Positions 37,441 through 46,664 of a stretch of 64,000 bases of DNA are shown here, in pieces; the stretch's first letter is position 1; every line of letters starts with the position of its first letter. Both the position numbers and the translations under genes were made by a program. Origin of the DNA: Fundidesulfovibrio putealis DSM 16056 (GTDB lineage: Bacteria; Desulfobacterota; Desulfovibrionia; Desulfovibrionales; Desulfovibrionaceae); NCBI RefSeq assembly GCF_000429325.1, contig NZ_AUBQ01000004.1, positions 372,001-436,000 of the forward strand, written 5' to 3'. The notes beneath the pieces are model-generated. The model saw nothing but the letters and a program-made list of their open reading frames with translations. It did not search any database and had not been told where the DNA came from.

Positions 37441-37635
37441 CGAATTCGGGTGGGGACCACGGTAGAACGTCAAAGCGCTTGCACTGCGCCTAAGCTTCGG
37501 GTAAAGAAGCTGAGTTCTTACCTGGTGAACCGAAACAGCGGAATGCTGTTTTACTGGTTTAGGAGCCCTCATGTGGGGGCAACGGCAACTCTGGGAACAG
37601 ACTGATAGTTCAAGCAACGCCAAGGAGGATGGAGA
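37441..37635 (+). other. Structured 195-nt leader of dsrC
   Basis: This is a long 5' leader without an obvious gene. Hairpins visible are GCTTC/GAAGC (37494-37498, 37506-37510) and AAACAGC/GCTGTTT (37533-37539, 37545-37551). The ribosome site AAGGAGG (37622-37628) is strong. No known riboswitch family is recognised. Confidence 0.5.
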
Positions 37636-37953
37636 ATGGCCACTGTTGAATTCAAGGGCAAAGCCTTCGAGGTTGACGAGGACGGATTCCTGCAGCGCTT
37701 TGAAGACTGGACCCCCGACTGGGTCGAGTACGTCAAGGAGTCCGAGGGCATCAAGGAACTTTCCGACGAGCACAACAAGGTGATCGAGTTCCTGCAGGAC
37801 TACTACAAGAAGAACGGCATCGCCCCCATGGTCCGCATCCTCTCGAAGGTCACCGGTTACAAGCTCAAGCACATCTATGAGCTGTTCCCCTCCGGACCTG
37901 GCAAGGGAGCCTGCAAAATGGCCGGCCTGCCCAAGCCCACCGGCTGCGTGTAG
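37636..37953 (+). CDS. dsrC: DsrC, sulfur-carrier protein of dissimilatory sulfite reductase
   Basis: DsrC carries sulfur as a trisulfide between its two C-terminal cysteines during sulfite reduction and passes electrons to membrane complexes. The 105-residue protein ends in the diagnostic CKMAGLPKPTGCV arm: Cys93 and Cys104, 11 residues apart, with the latter penultimate. The N-terminal FEVDEDGFLQRFEDW and the helix YYKKNGIAPMVRIL match the family. It is encoded alone after its own promoter and ends at a strong terminator. It establishes that the host is a dissimilatory sulfur metaboliser. Confidence 0.97.
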   Translation: MATVEFKGKAFEVDEDGFLQRFEDWTPDWVEYVKESEGIKELSDEHNKVIEFLQDYYKKNGIAPMVRILSKVTGYKLKHIYELFPSGPGKGACKMAGLPKPTGCV

Positions 37954-37976
37954 TCTCACACGGCTCACGATCTCTG

Positions 37977-38006
37977 CGGGGTTCCGAAAGGAACCCCGTT
38001 TTTTTT
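37977..38006 (+). terminator. Terminator of dsrC
   Basis: A perfect 9-bp stem (CGGGGTTCC, GGAACCCCG) capped by a GAAA tetraloop is followed by eight T (37999-38006). It is a very strong factor-independent terminator. Confidence 0.95.
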
Positions 38007-38095
38007 CGTGTTGCGCCCGGGGACACACGTCCTGCTGCCGACCCGCCGCCCCGGTTGTGCTCCCCGCCGGGCTGCACTTCCGCAGGCGGATGCGC

Positions 38096-40816
38096 CTACT
38101 TCTTCTTGGCAGGCAGGGCCGACTTGCCCGACGGCAGCGCCTTCGCCCCTTTTGCAGGCGCGGCCTTCCCCTTTCCCTTCCCCTTGCCTTTTGCGGCCTT
38201 CACTTCCTCTTCCTTGAAGAGTTCCGACCGTTTCTTCTCGAAGGTCACTGCGGTCTTGATGGATGCCAGGGCCATGGCCGCGATGCTGATGATGATCACA
38301 AGTCCCTTCTGGACCTGCCACTTCTGGTTGGAGACCATGTCCCCCAGCCAGCCCAGCCCGATTTTGTTGGCAAGAAAGATGAAGCCGGGCACCGCAATCA
38401 GGCTCAGGGCCAGCCCGATCAGTTCCAGCCACATGAAGCTCTTCCCCAGAAGCAGCACGAACAGCGTGGCGTCCCGCACGATGCGTAAGGTGACGAGCCT
38501 GGCCTTGAGCAGGTTGAGGGCGGCGTCTATCTCGTCGATATAGTCCTGGGTCTTGCGGAAATTGGCCGCAACCTGGAGTGATGACGTGCGCATCCAGTTG
38601 AGCTTGGTGGCGCACGCATTGAAATCGCTGTTGAATTCGCGCAGCAGCTTACCAAACGGGAACCAGGCCGCCTCGTGGTGGATCTCCTTGAGCTCCTCAT
38701 GGAAGTACTTGAGCTTGTTGTTAAGCGCGGTGATGCCTTTCTCCACGGTCTGGTGCAGATCTTTCTGCAGCTCGTCGTACTCTTTCACCACGCGGTCGAA
38801 ACAGACGAAGTTGTTCACCTTGGCGATCTCGGACAACACCTCGGCCCGCTCCAGCGCCTCCTTCAGGAAAGGATGCTCGTCCCTGAACCAGCTTTTGAGG
38901 TAGTCCGCCTGTCCGGGCAGATAAGCTGCCTTTTCGTCCCGGACGGCCTTGGCCTCGCTCCAGGGCTTCCAGAGGGCGGCAAGGATGTGGATGCGTCCGC
39001 GCTCCAGTTCCGGATCCAGCAGCACATGGTTGAAGATGTTCGGATCGGTGCGGATGAGCTCGTAAAACTCGTGCAGGCCCTGATCGGTGAAGCCCATCTT
39101 CACCATGCACACGCCCTGGCGGTACATGGGCGCAGTCCAGCGCGGACATTCGGACTTCGCCTGCCGGTAGAGTCCCAGCGCGGCCTGGAAATCCGCCTGG
39201 ACCTCCAGGGAGCGCCCCTCCAGGTAGGCCAGCCACCCCCGCTGCAAGGGAGTGAAGGCGCTGCGGGCAGCTTCCTGCCAGAAATACGCCGACCGGCTCC
39301 AGTCGCCCGATTCCATGGCCATGAACCCCTGGATGGAGCGCGGCTGGAAGCCCCGCCCGTGCGTGGCCAGCCCCTGGGCGATCTCGCGCTCGAAGCCGAC
39401 CGCGTCGGACAATTTGAGCATCTCGATCGCTCCCCAGAGGTAATCGCCCTCGTCGGGAGCAGCCAGCACGGAAAACCCCGCCGGGAGGTCCTTGCCTTTG
39501 CTGCGCCAGATTCGCGGAACGCTCCGTATCTGACAGGGAAACGACAGCTCGAACACGCCCCGAACGATGAGGCCCATCTCGTTGTCCGCGCCGAGCATGC
39601 GCGCGAGGGTCCGTACGTCGCCCCCCGCGAGTTCGCGGTTGAGAGCGAGCCCGGCCTCGTCGAGTTTGCCCAGGTCCACGCCGCCGATCTTGAGCCAGAC
39701 ATCCTCGTCCAGGTCCTGCAGGGTCTTGGAGGGGCATTCCGCCGGAAGGTGCCCGGCCAGGCCGCAGTAGAAACAGGGCGGATGCGTGCCCGCCAGCAGG
39801 CTTGCGGGCAGCTTGAACGGAATCTCCCCGGTGTTCTCTCCGGAATCCTCGTCTGCCGCCAGCGAGATGTGGCACCAGTCGTCGATGCCCAGGTTTCCGG
39901 AAGAATGCCGGACATCGTTGATGCGGAAACCCTTGCCCAGGTACAGGGCGGACTTGAAGCTCATGTGCGGGAAATCCGGGGAGAGCTGCCGCCAGTCCAG
40001 GTTGACGCGCCTGGGCAGGTCCTTGTTGAAGTGCTGCCCCTTTTTCATGACGCAGGCCATGACGCAGGGCCAGTATTTCTTCCCGGTTTCGCCGCTCTTG
40101 ACCGCGGCCTCGGTCTTGAGGATTTCACGGATGACGTTGCGGAAGGCCCGAACGTTGTCCAGGCTGAAGATGATGTAGCCCTCATGGCTGAGATATTTGA
40201 CGGCCAGCTTCTCCATCAGGGCCTGCATCTCGGAGAAGATGGAGCGCCAGCCTTCGGCGGCGTTCTTATCCAGCGGATCGCCCAGCGGGCGCAGCATGCA
40301 GTACCAGCCCAGGGGCGAATCCTGCCCCATGGTGGTGTCCACATTCAGCAGGTTGAACCCGGCATGGGTCAGACCGGACACGTCCGCCGCAGGCTTGAAG
40401 GAGATGCCCGGCAGGGACTCGATCATAGCGTTGAAATTGGGGTGGACCAGGATTTCCAGGTCCTGCGATGCGGCGACCTCCTGGCGGAGGTATTCCTCGG
40501 GACAGGCGAAGGCCGTCTCGTACTTGTAGCCGATCAGAAGCGACGCAGGGAAAGCCTCGATGAACAGCGGCAGCCGGTTGACCCGCGCGTATCCGGCCAG
40601 CCGCCCCAGCGCCTTGAAGGCCTCGTCGCCGAAGAAGAACCACAAGGCCTGGTTGCCTTCCTGGGTCTGCTGGAATCCGCCGAACTCGCTGAAAATCTGA
40701 TTGAGCACCGGCGAAAGCTGGCCGTCCCAGACCAGCCAGATTCCCACGCCGGAGGTCACCAGCTTGGGCTGGGGAATTGGTGGGATTTTCTCGACAAGCT
40801 GGGACAGTCTGTACAT
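38096..40816 (-). CDS. Large zinc-knuckle/TPR protein with two C-terminal membrane helices (unknown)
   Basis: I do not recognise this 906-residue protein. The N-terminal 340 residues are soluble, with SGVGIWLVWDGQLSPVL near the start. A CCHC zinc knuckle is present: Cys348, Cys351, His356, Cys361 (CFYCGLAGHLPAEC). The middle (about 510-650) has helical TPR-like repeats (ESGDWSRSAYFWQEAARSAF). Two hydrophobic helices lie near residues 815-870, then a Lys/Ala-rich tail. ATG 40814-40816 has GAGGAG upstream. It faces the P-type ATPase divergently, with a 313-base gap. CCHC knuckles are unusual in bacteria. Confidence 0.78.
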   Translation of the reverse strand: MYRLSQLVEKIPPIPQPKLVTSGVGIWLVWDGQLSPVLNQIFSEFGGFQQTQEGNQALWFFFGDEAFKALGRLAGYARVNRLPLFIEAFPASLLIGYKYETAFACPEEYLRQEVAASQDLEILVHPNFNAMIESLPGISFKPAADVSGLTHAGFNLLNVDTTMGQDSPLGWYCMLRPLGDPLDKNAAEGWRSIFSEMQALMEKLAVKYLSHEGYIIFSLDNVRAFRNVIREILKTEAAVKSGETGKKYWPCVMACVMKKGQHFNKDLPRRVNLDWRQLSPDFPHMSFKSALYLGKGFRINDVRHSSGNLGIDDWCHISLAADEDSGENTGEIPFKLPASLLAGTHPPCFYCGLAGHLPAECPSKTLQDLDEDVWLKIGGVDLGKLDEAGLALNRELAGGDVRTLARMLGADNEMGLIVRGVFELSFPCQIRSVPRIWRSKGKDLPAGFSVLAAPDEGDYLWGAIEMLKLSDAVGFEREIAQGLATHGRGFQPRSIQGFMAMESGDWSRSAYFWQEAARSAFTPLQRGWLAYLEGRSLEVQADFQAALGLYRQAKSECPRWTAPMYRQGVCMVKMGFTDQGLHEFYELIRTDPNIFNHVLLDPELERGRIHILAALWKPWSEAKAVRDEKAAYLPGQADYLKSWFRDEHPFLKEALERAEVLSEIAKVNNFVCFDRVVKEYDELQKDLHQTVEKGITALNNKLKYFHEELKEIHHEAAWFPFGKLLREFNSDFNACATKLNWMRTSSLQVAANFRKTQDYIDEIDAALNLLKARLVTLRIVRDATLFVLLLGKSFMWLELIGLALSLIAVPGFIFLANKIGLGWLGDMVSNQKWQVQKGLVIIISIAAMALASIKTAVTFEKKRSELFKEEEVKAAKGKGKGKGKAAPAKGAKALPSGKSALPAKKK

Positions 40817-41129
40817 GGGGCTCCTCTTCGCCGTGGCCGGAAACAACTGCGCGGCGCACAGCGCCCACATTCTCTAAATGAAATGCCCAAACGCCGCAAA
40901 GTGTTGCGCACGGCTTCCCGGTTGCCGTCACATCGGACGTTTCGACCATATCCATTAGGGCATGCGGCCTGGAAGCGCCTCAACGTAGCGTTTCCCGGCG
41001 CGCAGGGGAAGATGTTCCCGCGCCGCAACGAACACGCCCCCCTCCTGCCTGAAAGAGCTTGTCCCGGCGTGGCCTGCGTGGCATAAGCTGCGGGTGGATT
41101 CATCGCTTCAGCATGCCAAGGATTCAGCA
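40817..41129. other. 313-base divergent intergenic region
   Basis: No gene is supported. It separates the divergent zinc-knuckle gene and the P-type ATPase and must hold both promoters, though neither is clear. A hairpin with GGCGCG (40997-41002) and CGCGCC (41019-41024) plus an inner GGAA/TTCC is visible upstream of the ATPase. Confidence 0.45.
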
Positions 41130-43871
41130 ATGCCCCCCCAGGAAACAGACGCCGACTGGTATAGACGCACCGCCGAACAGACTCTCCTATCGCTTGAATC
41201 GGCTGAAACCGGGCTCACCGGGGAAGAAGCCGCCTCCCGCCTCGCCCGATATGGCCTGAACGAGCTTTCCGGCAAAGACGAGATCAACCGTCTGGCCATG
41301 CTGCTCCGTCAGTTTCAGGACCCTCTCATCTACATACTGCTTCTGGCCTCGGGCGTGGCCGCCGTGCTCGGGCAGGTGAAGGACGCGGGCGTCATCCTGG
41401 CGGTGCTGCTCATCAACGCGGGCATCGGCTTCTTCCAGGAGATCAAGGCCGAGAAGAACATCCGCGCGCTGCGCCGGATGGTGGTGCCCCTGGCCAAGGT
41501 CCTGCGCGACGGCGTCGAGACTGTGGAGGAATCGTCGCTCCTGACGCCCGGAGATGTTGTCAACCTGGCCTCGGGCGACAGGATTCCGGCGGACATGCGC
41601 CTTCTCCACGTGAACGGCCTCCTGGTGGAGGAGGCCATGCTGACGGGGGAATCCCTGGCCACGCAGAAGGACACCGAAGCGATCGACGAGGCCAACCTCA
41701 CCCCCGGCGACCAGCGCAACATGGCCTTCATGGGGTCCATCGTGATCTCCGGCCGGGGGCGCGGGGTGGTGACGTCCACCGGCGACGCCACGCTTCTCGG
41801 ACGCATAGCAGCCCAGGTCCAGGGCATCACCTCCGCCAAGACGCCGCTGCAATCGCGCATGGAGCAGTTCGCCCACCGCCTGGGCCTGTTCGCTCTGGCT
41901 TTCTGCGTGGTGCTCTTCGTGGCCGGACTGTTGTTGGGATTCAAGGTTACGGACCTGTTCATGATCGCCATTGCCATGGCCGTGGCCATCATTCCCGAGG
42001 GGTTGCCCGTGGTGGTGACCATCACAATGGCCATCGGCGTGCAGCGCATGGCCCGGCGCAAGGCCATCATCAGGAAGCTCCCTGCGGTTGAGACCCTGGG
42101 GTCGGCCACGGTTATCTGCTCCGACAAGACCGGTACGATCACCAGGAACGAGATGACCGTGCGCCGCATCTTCGACGGCGAGAACGACCTGGAAGTGACC
42201 GGAGCGGGATACAGGCCACAAGGCGACATCCTGCTGGACGGCAAAAGCGTGGCCCTGACCGGCAATCCGGCGCTTAAGACCATCCTGCGGGTGGGCCTTC
42301 TCTGCAACGAATCCGCCGTGGCCCTTGAGAGCGGCGACTACCAGGTAAAAGGCGACCCGACCGAGGGAGCGCTCATCGTATCGGCCATGAAGGCCGGGCT
42401 GGTCCCCGAGGCCGAAGCTGCGGCCATCCCAACCCTGGCCGTGCTGCCCTTCGAATCAGAGCAGGGCTTCATGGCCACTGCGCACTCCCTGGACGGCAGG
42501 AACCTCCTGTACGTGAAGGGCGGGCACGACAGGATCCTGGAACTCTGCGCCCAGGGCAGTGACGGGCCATACTGCCGGGCCGAAGAATTTTCCGCACAGG
42601 CCGAAAGCTACGCCGGGGAGGGCCTTCGCGTGCTGGCCATGGCCGTAAAGGAACTCCCGGACGGCGATCCTCCGGCGCGCATCACCCCGGAGACTGCAGC
42701 AGGAGCCCGGCCCATCGGGCTCCAGGGCATCATCGACCCGCCGCGCGAGGAATCCTTCGCGGCTGTCGAAGGCTGCCGCCGGGCTGGCATCCGCACCGTG
42801 ATGATTACCGGCGACCACGTGGTGACGGCCCGGGCCATCGCCCAAAACATCGGAATAGGGAGCGGCCAGGACGGCGCGAGCCCCAAGGCGCTCAGCGGGC
42901 GCGAGATCGAGGCCATGAGCGACGACGAGCTCTTCCAGGCGGTCCCGGAGGTATCGGTCTTCGCGCGGGTGGCCCCGGAGCACAAACTGCGCATAACCCG
43001 GCAACTGATCCGCCGTGGCGAGATCGTGGCCATGACCGGCGACGGCGTCAACGACGCCCCTGCCCTGCGTGCGGCCCATATCGGCATCGCCATGGGCAAG
43101 GCGGGCACGGACGTGGCACGCGACGCCTCGGACATGATCCTGGCCGACGACAACTTCGCAACCATCTTCGCAGCCGTGGAAGAGGGACGCGTCGTCTACG
43201 AGAACATTCGGAAGGTGACGCTCTACCTGCTGGCGGGCGGATTCGGCGTACTCTGCTGCATCGTGGCCTCGGTGCTCCTGGGCTGGCCCCTGCCGCTGAC
43301 GCCGGCGCAGATTCTGTGGTTCAACTTCGTAACCTCCGTGCTGCTGGACGTCTCCCTGTCCTTCGAGCGCGGGGAGCCGGACATCCTGAACCGGCCTCCC
43401 CGCAGCCCGGGCGAGGGGCTGCTGGACCCTCTCATCCTGCGCCGGGTGCTTGTGGTGGGGGGGCTCATGGCCCTTGCGGCCATGTGGAGTTTCAACGACA
43501 TGCATTCCCAGGCTCTGGCCGCCGGGCTGGATGAAACCACAGCCCTGAACAAGGCGCGGACCCTGGCCCTTTGCGTGCTGGTCTTCTTCCAGTTCTTCCA
43601 GGCCTTCAACTGCCGCTCGCTCACGCTCTCGGCGTTCTCCCTGAATCCGCTGGGAAACCCCGCGTTGTTCGCCGCGCTGTGTGCCGCAGTGCTGCTCCAG
43701 ATCGGGGTGATCTACCTGCCCGCGCTGGGATGGATCGTGGACACGGACCCCCTCTCCCCCCACGAGTTCCTGGACATGCTGGCCATGGCGGCCTCAGTTG
43801 TGGCGGTTGTGGAAATCGATAAATTCTTCACCAGGCGCGCCCGGGCGCAAAACAAACAGGCGGACTCATGA
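41130..43871 (+). CDS. Cation-transporting P-type ATPase (P2 type)
   Basis: This 913-residue ion pump couples ATP hydrolysis to cation export or import. Motifs are MLTGES, the phosphorylation site SDKTGTITRNE (Asp332), TGDGVNDAPALRAAHIGIAMG and MITGDHVVTA. M4 reads IIPEGLPVVVTITMA, keeping the Glu of calcium-type pumps. The M5/M6 segments (LAGGFGVLCC, WFNFVTSVLLD) lack the Asn/Glu and TD residues typical of Ca pumps, so the ion is uncertain. ATG 41130 has AAGGA seven bases upstream. The UPF0280 gene overlaps its end by four bases (ATGA). Confidence 0.9.
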   Translation: MPPQETDADWYRRTAEQTLLSLESAETGLTGEEAASRLARYGLNELSGKDEINRLAMLLRQFQDPLIYILLLASGVAAVLGQVKDAGVILAVLLINAGIGFFQEIKAEKNIRALRRMVVPLAKVLRDGVETVEESSLLTPGDVVNLASGDRIPADMRLLHVNGLLVEEAMLTGESLATQKDTEAIDEANLTPGDQRNMAFMGSIVISGRGRGVVTSTGDATLLGRIAAQVQGITSAKTPLQSRMEQFAHRLGLFALAFCVVLFVAGLLLGFKVTDLFMIAIAMAVAIIPEGLPVVVTITMAIGVQRMARRKAIIRKLPAVETLGSATVICSDKTGTITRNEMTVRRIFDGENDLEVTGAGYRPQGDILLDGKSVALTGNPALKTILRVGLLCNESAVALESGDYQVKGDPTEGALIVSAMKAGLVPEAEAAAIPTLAVLPFESEQGFMATAHSLDGRNLLYVKGGHDRILELCAQGSDGPYCRAEEFSAQAESYAGEGLRVLAMAVKELPDGDPPARITPETAAGARPIGLQGIIDPPREESFAAVEGCRRAGIRTVMITGDHVVTARAIAQNIGIGSGQDGASPKALSGREIEAMSDDELFQAVPEVSVFARVAPEHKLRITRQLIRRGEIVAMTGDGVNDAPALRAAHIGIAMGKAGTDVARDASDMILADDNFATIFAAVEEGRVVYENIRKVTLYLLAGGFGVLCCIVASVLLGWPLPLTPAQILWFNFVTSVLLDVSLSFERGEPDILNRPPRSPGEGLLDPLILRRVLVVGGLMALAAMWSFNDMHSQALAAGLDETTALNKARTLALCVLVFFQFFQAFNCRSLTLSAFSLNPLGNPALFAALCAAVLLQIGVIYLPALGWIVDTDPLSPHEFLDMLAMAASVVAVVEIDKFFTRRARAQNKQADS

Positions 43872-44629
43872 TTCACCGCGACACCCACCGGGGCTACCGC
43901 CCGCCAGTCAGCCGCGCCCCGGACGAAACATGCTTCACCGTGGTGGTGGAGGAATCCGACCTGCGCATCACGGCGCGCCGCAGCCTGGAACAGGCCGGAA
44001 CGCAGGAGGTCGCCAAGTACCTGAGCGCCATCCGGGGGGAGCTCAAGAACTACATCCTGCTGCATCCCCATTTCGCCACGTCGCTGACTCCGCTTGCGCC
44101 GGACCCGCACGCGCCGCCCATCGCCCAGGCCATGCTGGAAGCCGCCCTGGCCTGCCAGGTCGGTCCCATGGCGGCCGTGGCAGGGACCGTGGCTCAGGCC
44201 GTGGCCGACCGCTTTGCATGCGATTCGCCGGACATCCTGGTGGAAAACGGCGGAGACATCTACCTTCACTCCACGCGCGAGCGCATAGTGGCCTTGCTGG
44301 CCGAACCGGTGCAGGGCGCGCGTCTGGCGCTGCGCCTCGCGCCGGGGGACTTCCCCGTGGCACTGTGCGGTTCCTCGGCCACCATCGGGCATTCGCTGTC
44401 CTTCGGGTCGGCGGATCTGGTGACGGTCAAATCCCGCAACGGCTCCATCGCAGATGCGGCGGCCACGACGCTCGGCAACCTGGCCAAAAGCGCGGACCAT
44501 CTGCCCCTGGTGCTTCAACGCGCCAAAGAGCTGGCCCCGGTGGGAGTGCTCGGCGTGTTCGTGCAGGTGGAAGGAAAGATCGGCGTCTGGGGGGATATGG
44601 AGCTGGCGGTCCTGGAAGAGGACGCGTAG
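43868..44629 (+). CDS. UPF0280 family protein (ApbE-like fold)
   Basis: This is a 253-residue protein of the UPF0280 group (COG2122), distantly related to the flavin transferase ApbE. Conserved patterns are GTVAQAVADRF and DILVENGGDIYLH, where the Asp and Gly-rich loop resemble the ApbE active-site region. The C-terminus includes VKSRNGSIADAAATTLGNL. It overlaps the ATPase by four bases and is probably co-transcribed. A perfect terminator follows. The role is unproved. Confidence 0.85.
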   Translation: MIHRDTHRGYRPPVSRAPDETCFTVVVEESDLRITARRSLEQAGTQEVAKYLSAIRGELKNYILLHPHFATSLTPLAPDPHAPPIAQAMLEAALACQVGPMAAVAGTVAQAVADRFACDSPDILVENGGDIYLHSTRERIVALLAEPVQGARLALRLAPGDFPVALCGSSATIGHSLSFGSADLVTVKSRNGSIADAAATTLGNLAKSADHLPLVLQRAKELAPVGVLGVFVQVEGKIGVWGDMELAVLEEDA

Positions 44630-44651
44630 CTTCACGCGATGCATGAAAAAT

Positions 44652-44682
44652 GCGGCGGTCCGGCTGTGTGCCGGACCGCCGC
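44652..44682. terminator. Bidirectional terminator between UPF0280 and antiporter genes
   Basis: A perfect 13-bp inverted repeat (44652-44664 and 44670-44682, five-base loop TGTGT) lies between the convergent UPF0280 gene and the antiporter gene. T-rich sequence follows on both strands (TCGTCTTTTG, and ATTTTTC on minus). Confidence 0.88.
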
Positions 44683-44702
44683 TCGTCTTTTGATTCCCAC
44701 AA

Positions 44703-46664
44703 TCAGGCGTGGGAGAACAGCCAGGACTTCTCCACCACGTCCTCCTGCATGCCGAACACGTAGACCTTGTCCCCCTCTTCCAGCTTGAAGTTGCCATCGG
44801 GGTTCATGTGGGTCTGGTTGTCCCGGTTTACGGCCACCACGGTGAGGCAGTGCTCCTTGCGGACCTGGGACTCCATGAGCGTCTTGCCCGCCAGGGGGGA
44901 ATTCTGCTCCACGGTGAACACGGCCAGATCCATGCCCGAGAGCTGCGGCGTCAGGAGCTTCTGCCCGTCCACCGGGAGGTCCGGGGTGCGCAGCATGCAG
45001 TAGTTGGCCCCGCGCGCCTCCAGGATGAAGCGCTCGATGTTCTGGTTGGGCACCAGGTACTCCACCAGCACGCGGGTGAATATCTCGATGGAGGTCTCGA
45101 ATTCCTCGGGCACCACTTCGCTCGCCCCCAGGTCCAAAAGCTCCTGGGCCTCGCCCACGAAACGGGTGCGCACGATGATGCGCAGGTTCTTGCTGAGCCC
45201 CCTGGCCGTGGCCACCATGCGCCGGGTGGCCGTGGGGTCGGACACGACCACCACCAGCACGCGGGCGTTTTTGATGCCTGCATGATCCAGCACCGCCGGA
45301 TAGGCTGCGTCGCCGTAGCGGATGGGCTGCCCGGCCTTTTTCTCGCGCTTCACGGTGTCGATGTTCATTTCCAGCACCAGATACGGGATCCCGGCACGCC
45401 TGGCCGCGTGGGCGATCTGCTGGCCGCCCGGCCCGAAACCCACGATGATCAGATGGTCGTGCAGGCTCTCGTGGCCGTCGATCTCCTCGTCCTTGGGCTG
45501 CGGCTGTCCACATATCCGCGCGGCCAAGGCGGGGGCGAACTGGATGAGCCAGGGAGTCACTGCCATGGTTATGACGCTTGCGGCCAGGAAGAGCTGGTAG
45601 GAGTCCTGGCTGAAGATCTGCGCGTCCATGCCCACCTTGGCCAGAACGAAGGAGAACTCACCCACCTGCGCCAGGGCCAGTCCGCCCACAATGGCCGTGC
45701 GCAGCGGATAGCCAAGCATGAGCACCGCGCCGCCAGCGCCCAGCGTCTTGATGAGTATCACCGCACCTGCGGCCCCGAGCACCATGAAGGGGTGGTTCGC
45801 AATGTAGCTCACGTCCACCAGCATGCCCACGGACACGAAGAACAGGCTGGTGAATATGTCCTTGAAAGGGAGAACCCCTTCCAGGGCGTTCAGGGCGTAT
45901 TCGGATTCGGAGAGCATCAGCCCGGCCAGGAATGCGCCCAGGGACAGCGATAGCCCGACGCTCGCCGTGAGGAGCGCCACGGACAGGCAGAACACGATGG
46001 TGGCCATAAGGAACAGCTCGCGGCTGCGGGCGCGCGCCACGGTCAGAAAGAGGCGCGGAGCGACATACTTGGCCAGTATGAGCACGATGGCCACCACGCC
46101 CAGGCCCTTGAGCAGCATCCCCCCGAGCGAGGAGGCGAGATCACCCGTGGCGTTTCCCAGAAACGGCGTGACCAGCATCATAGGCACGATGGCCAGGTCC
46201 TGGAAGATGAGGATGGAGAGGCTGGTGCGGCCATGGGGGCTTTCCAGCTCCGCCCGGTTCTGAAGCTCCTTCAGCACGATGGCCGTGGAGGACAGCGCGG
46301 CCAGAAATCCCAGGAAGAGGCCCTTCTTGGTATCGAAGCCCGCCAAGGAGGACAGGGCCTCGAAGGCCGCTATGGTAAGGCCTATCTGCACCATGCCGCC
46401 CAAAAACACCGGGCGCTTGAGCCGCATCAGCTCCGATGCGGAGAGCTCCACGCCGATGGAAAACAGCAGGAGCACCACGCCCACTTCGGCCATCATCTCG
46501 ACCTGATGCACGGATTTTACCAGCCCGAAGCCGCCCGGCCCGCACACCACGCCCGCAACGAGAAAGCCCACGATGGGGGCGATCCCCAATTTATGGCAGA
46601 AAAACAGGATGCCGACGCTCATCGCCAGGATAAGCACAAGCTCCGTGAGAAAGCTCAAGTCCAT
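44703..46664 (-). CDS. Monovalent cation:proton antiporter, Kef type, with TrkA-N and TrkA-C
   Basis: This 653-residue CPA2-family antiporter probably exchanges K+ or Na+ for H+. Twelve or so membrane helices occupy residues 1-385 (FLGFLAALSSTAIVLKEL and SLGAFLAGLMLSESEY are family landmarks). A TrkA-N (RCK) domain follows with the nucleotide loop IVGFGPGGQQIAHAARRAG. A TrkA-C domain (about 570-650) ends in FKLEEGDKVYVFGMQEDV. TrkA-C domains bind c-di-AMP in some relatives, and this window encodes c-di-AMP enzymes; that link is inference. The protein lacks the Kef ancillary flavoprotein gene. Confidence 0.9.
   Translation of the reverse strand: MDLSFLTELVLILAMSVGILFFCHKLGIAPIVGFLVAGVVCGPGGFGLVKSVHQVEMMAEVGVVLLLFSIGVELSASELMRLKRPVFLGGMVQIGLTIAAFEALSSLAGFDTKKGLFLGFLAALSSTAIVLKELQNRAELESPHGRTSLSILIFQDLAIVPMMLVTPFLGNATGDLASSLGGMLLKGLGVVAIVLILAKYVAPRLFLTVARARSRELFLMATIVFCLSVALLTASVGLSLSLGAFLAGLMLSESEYALNALEGVLPFKDIFTSLFFVSVGMLVDVSYIANHPFMVLGAAGAVILIKTLGAGGAVLMLGYPLRTAIVGGLALAQVGEFSFVLAKVGMDAQIFSQDSYQLFLAASVITMAVTPWLIQFAPALAARICGQPQPKDEEIDGHESLHDHLIIVGFGPGGQQIAHAARRAGIPYLVLEMNIDTVKREKKAGQPIRYGDAAYPAVLDHAGIKNARVLVVVVSDPTATRRMVATARGLSKNLRIIVRTRFVGEAQELLDLGASEVVPEEFETSIEIFTRVLVEYLVPNQNIERFILEARGANYCMLRTPDLPVDGQKLLTPQLSGMDLAVFTVEQNSPLAGKTLMESQVRKEHCLTVVAVNRDNQTHMNPDGNFKLEEGDKVYVFGMQEDVVEKSWLFSHA

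Noticed and set aside
38675-41086. An 803-codon plus-strand frame opposite the zinc-knuckle gene
   Set aside because: It runs over the opposite coding strand and the intergenic region, with no motif or ribosome site; the minus-strand protein shows membrane helices, a zinc knuckle and a proper start.
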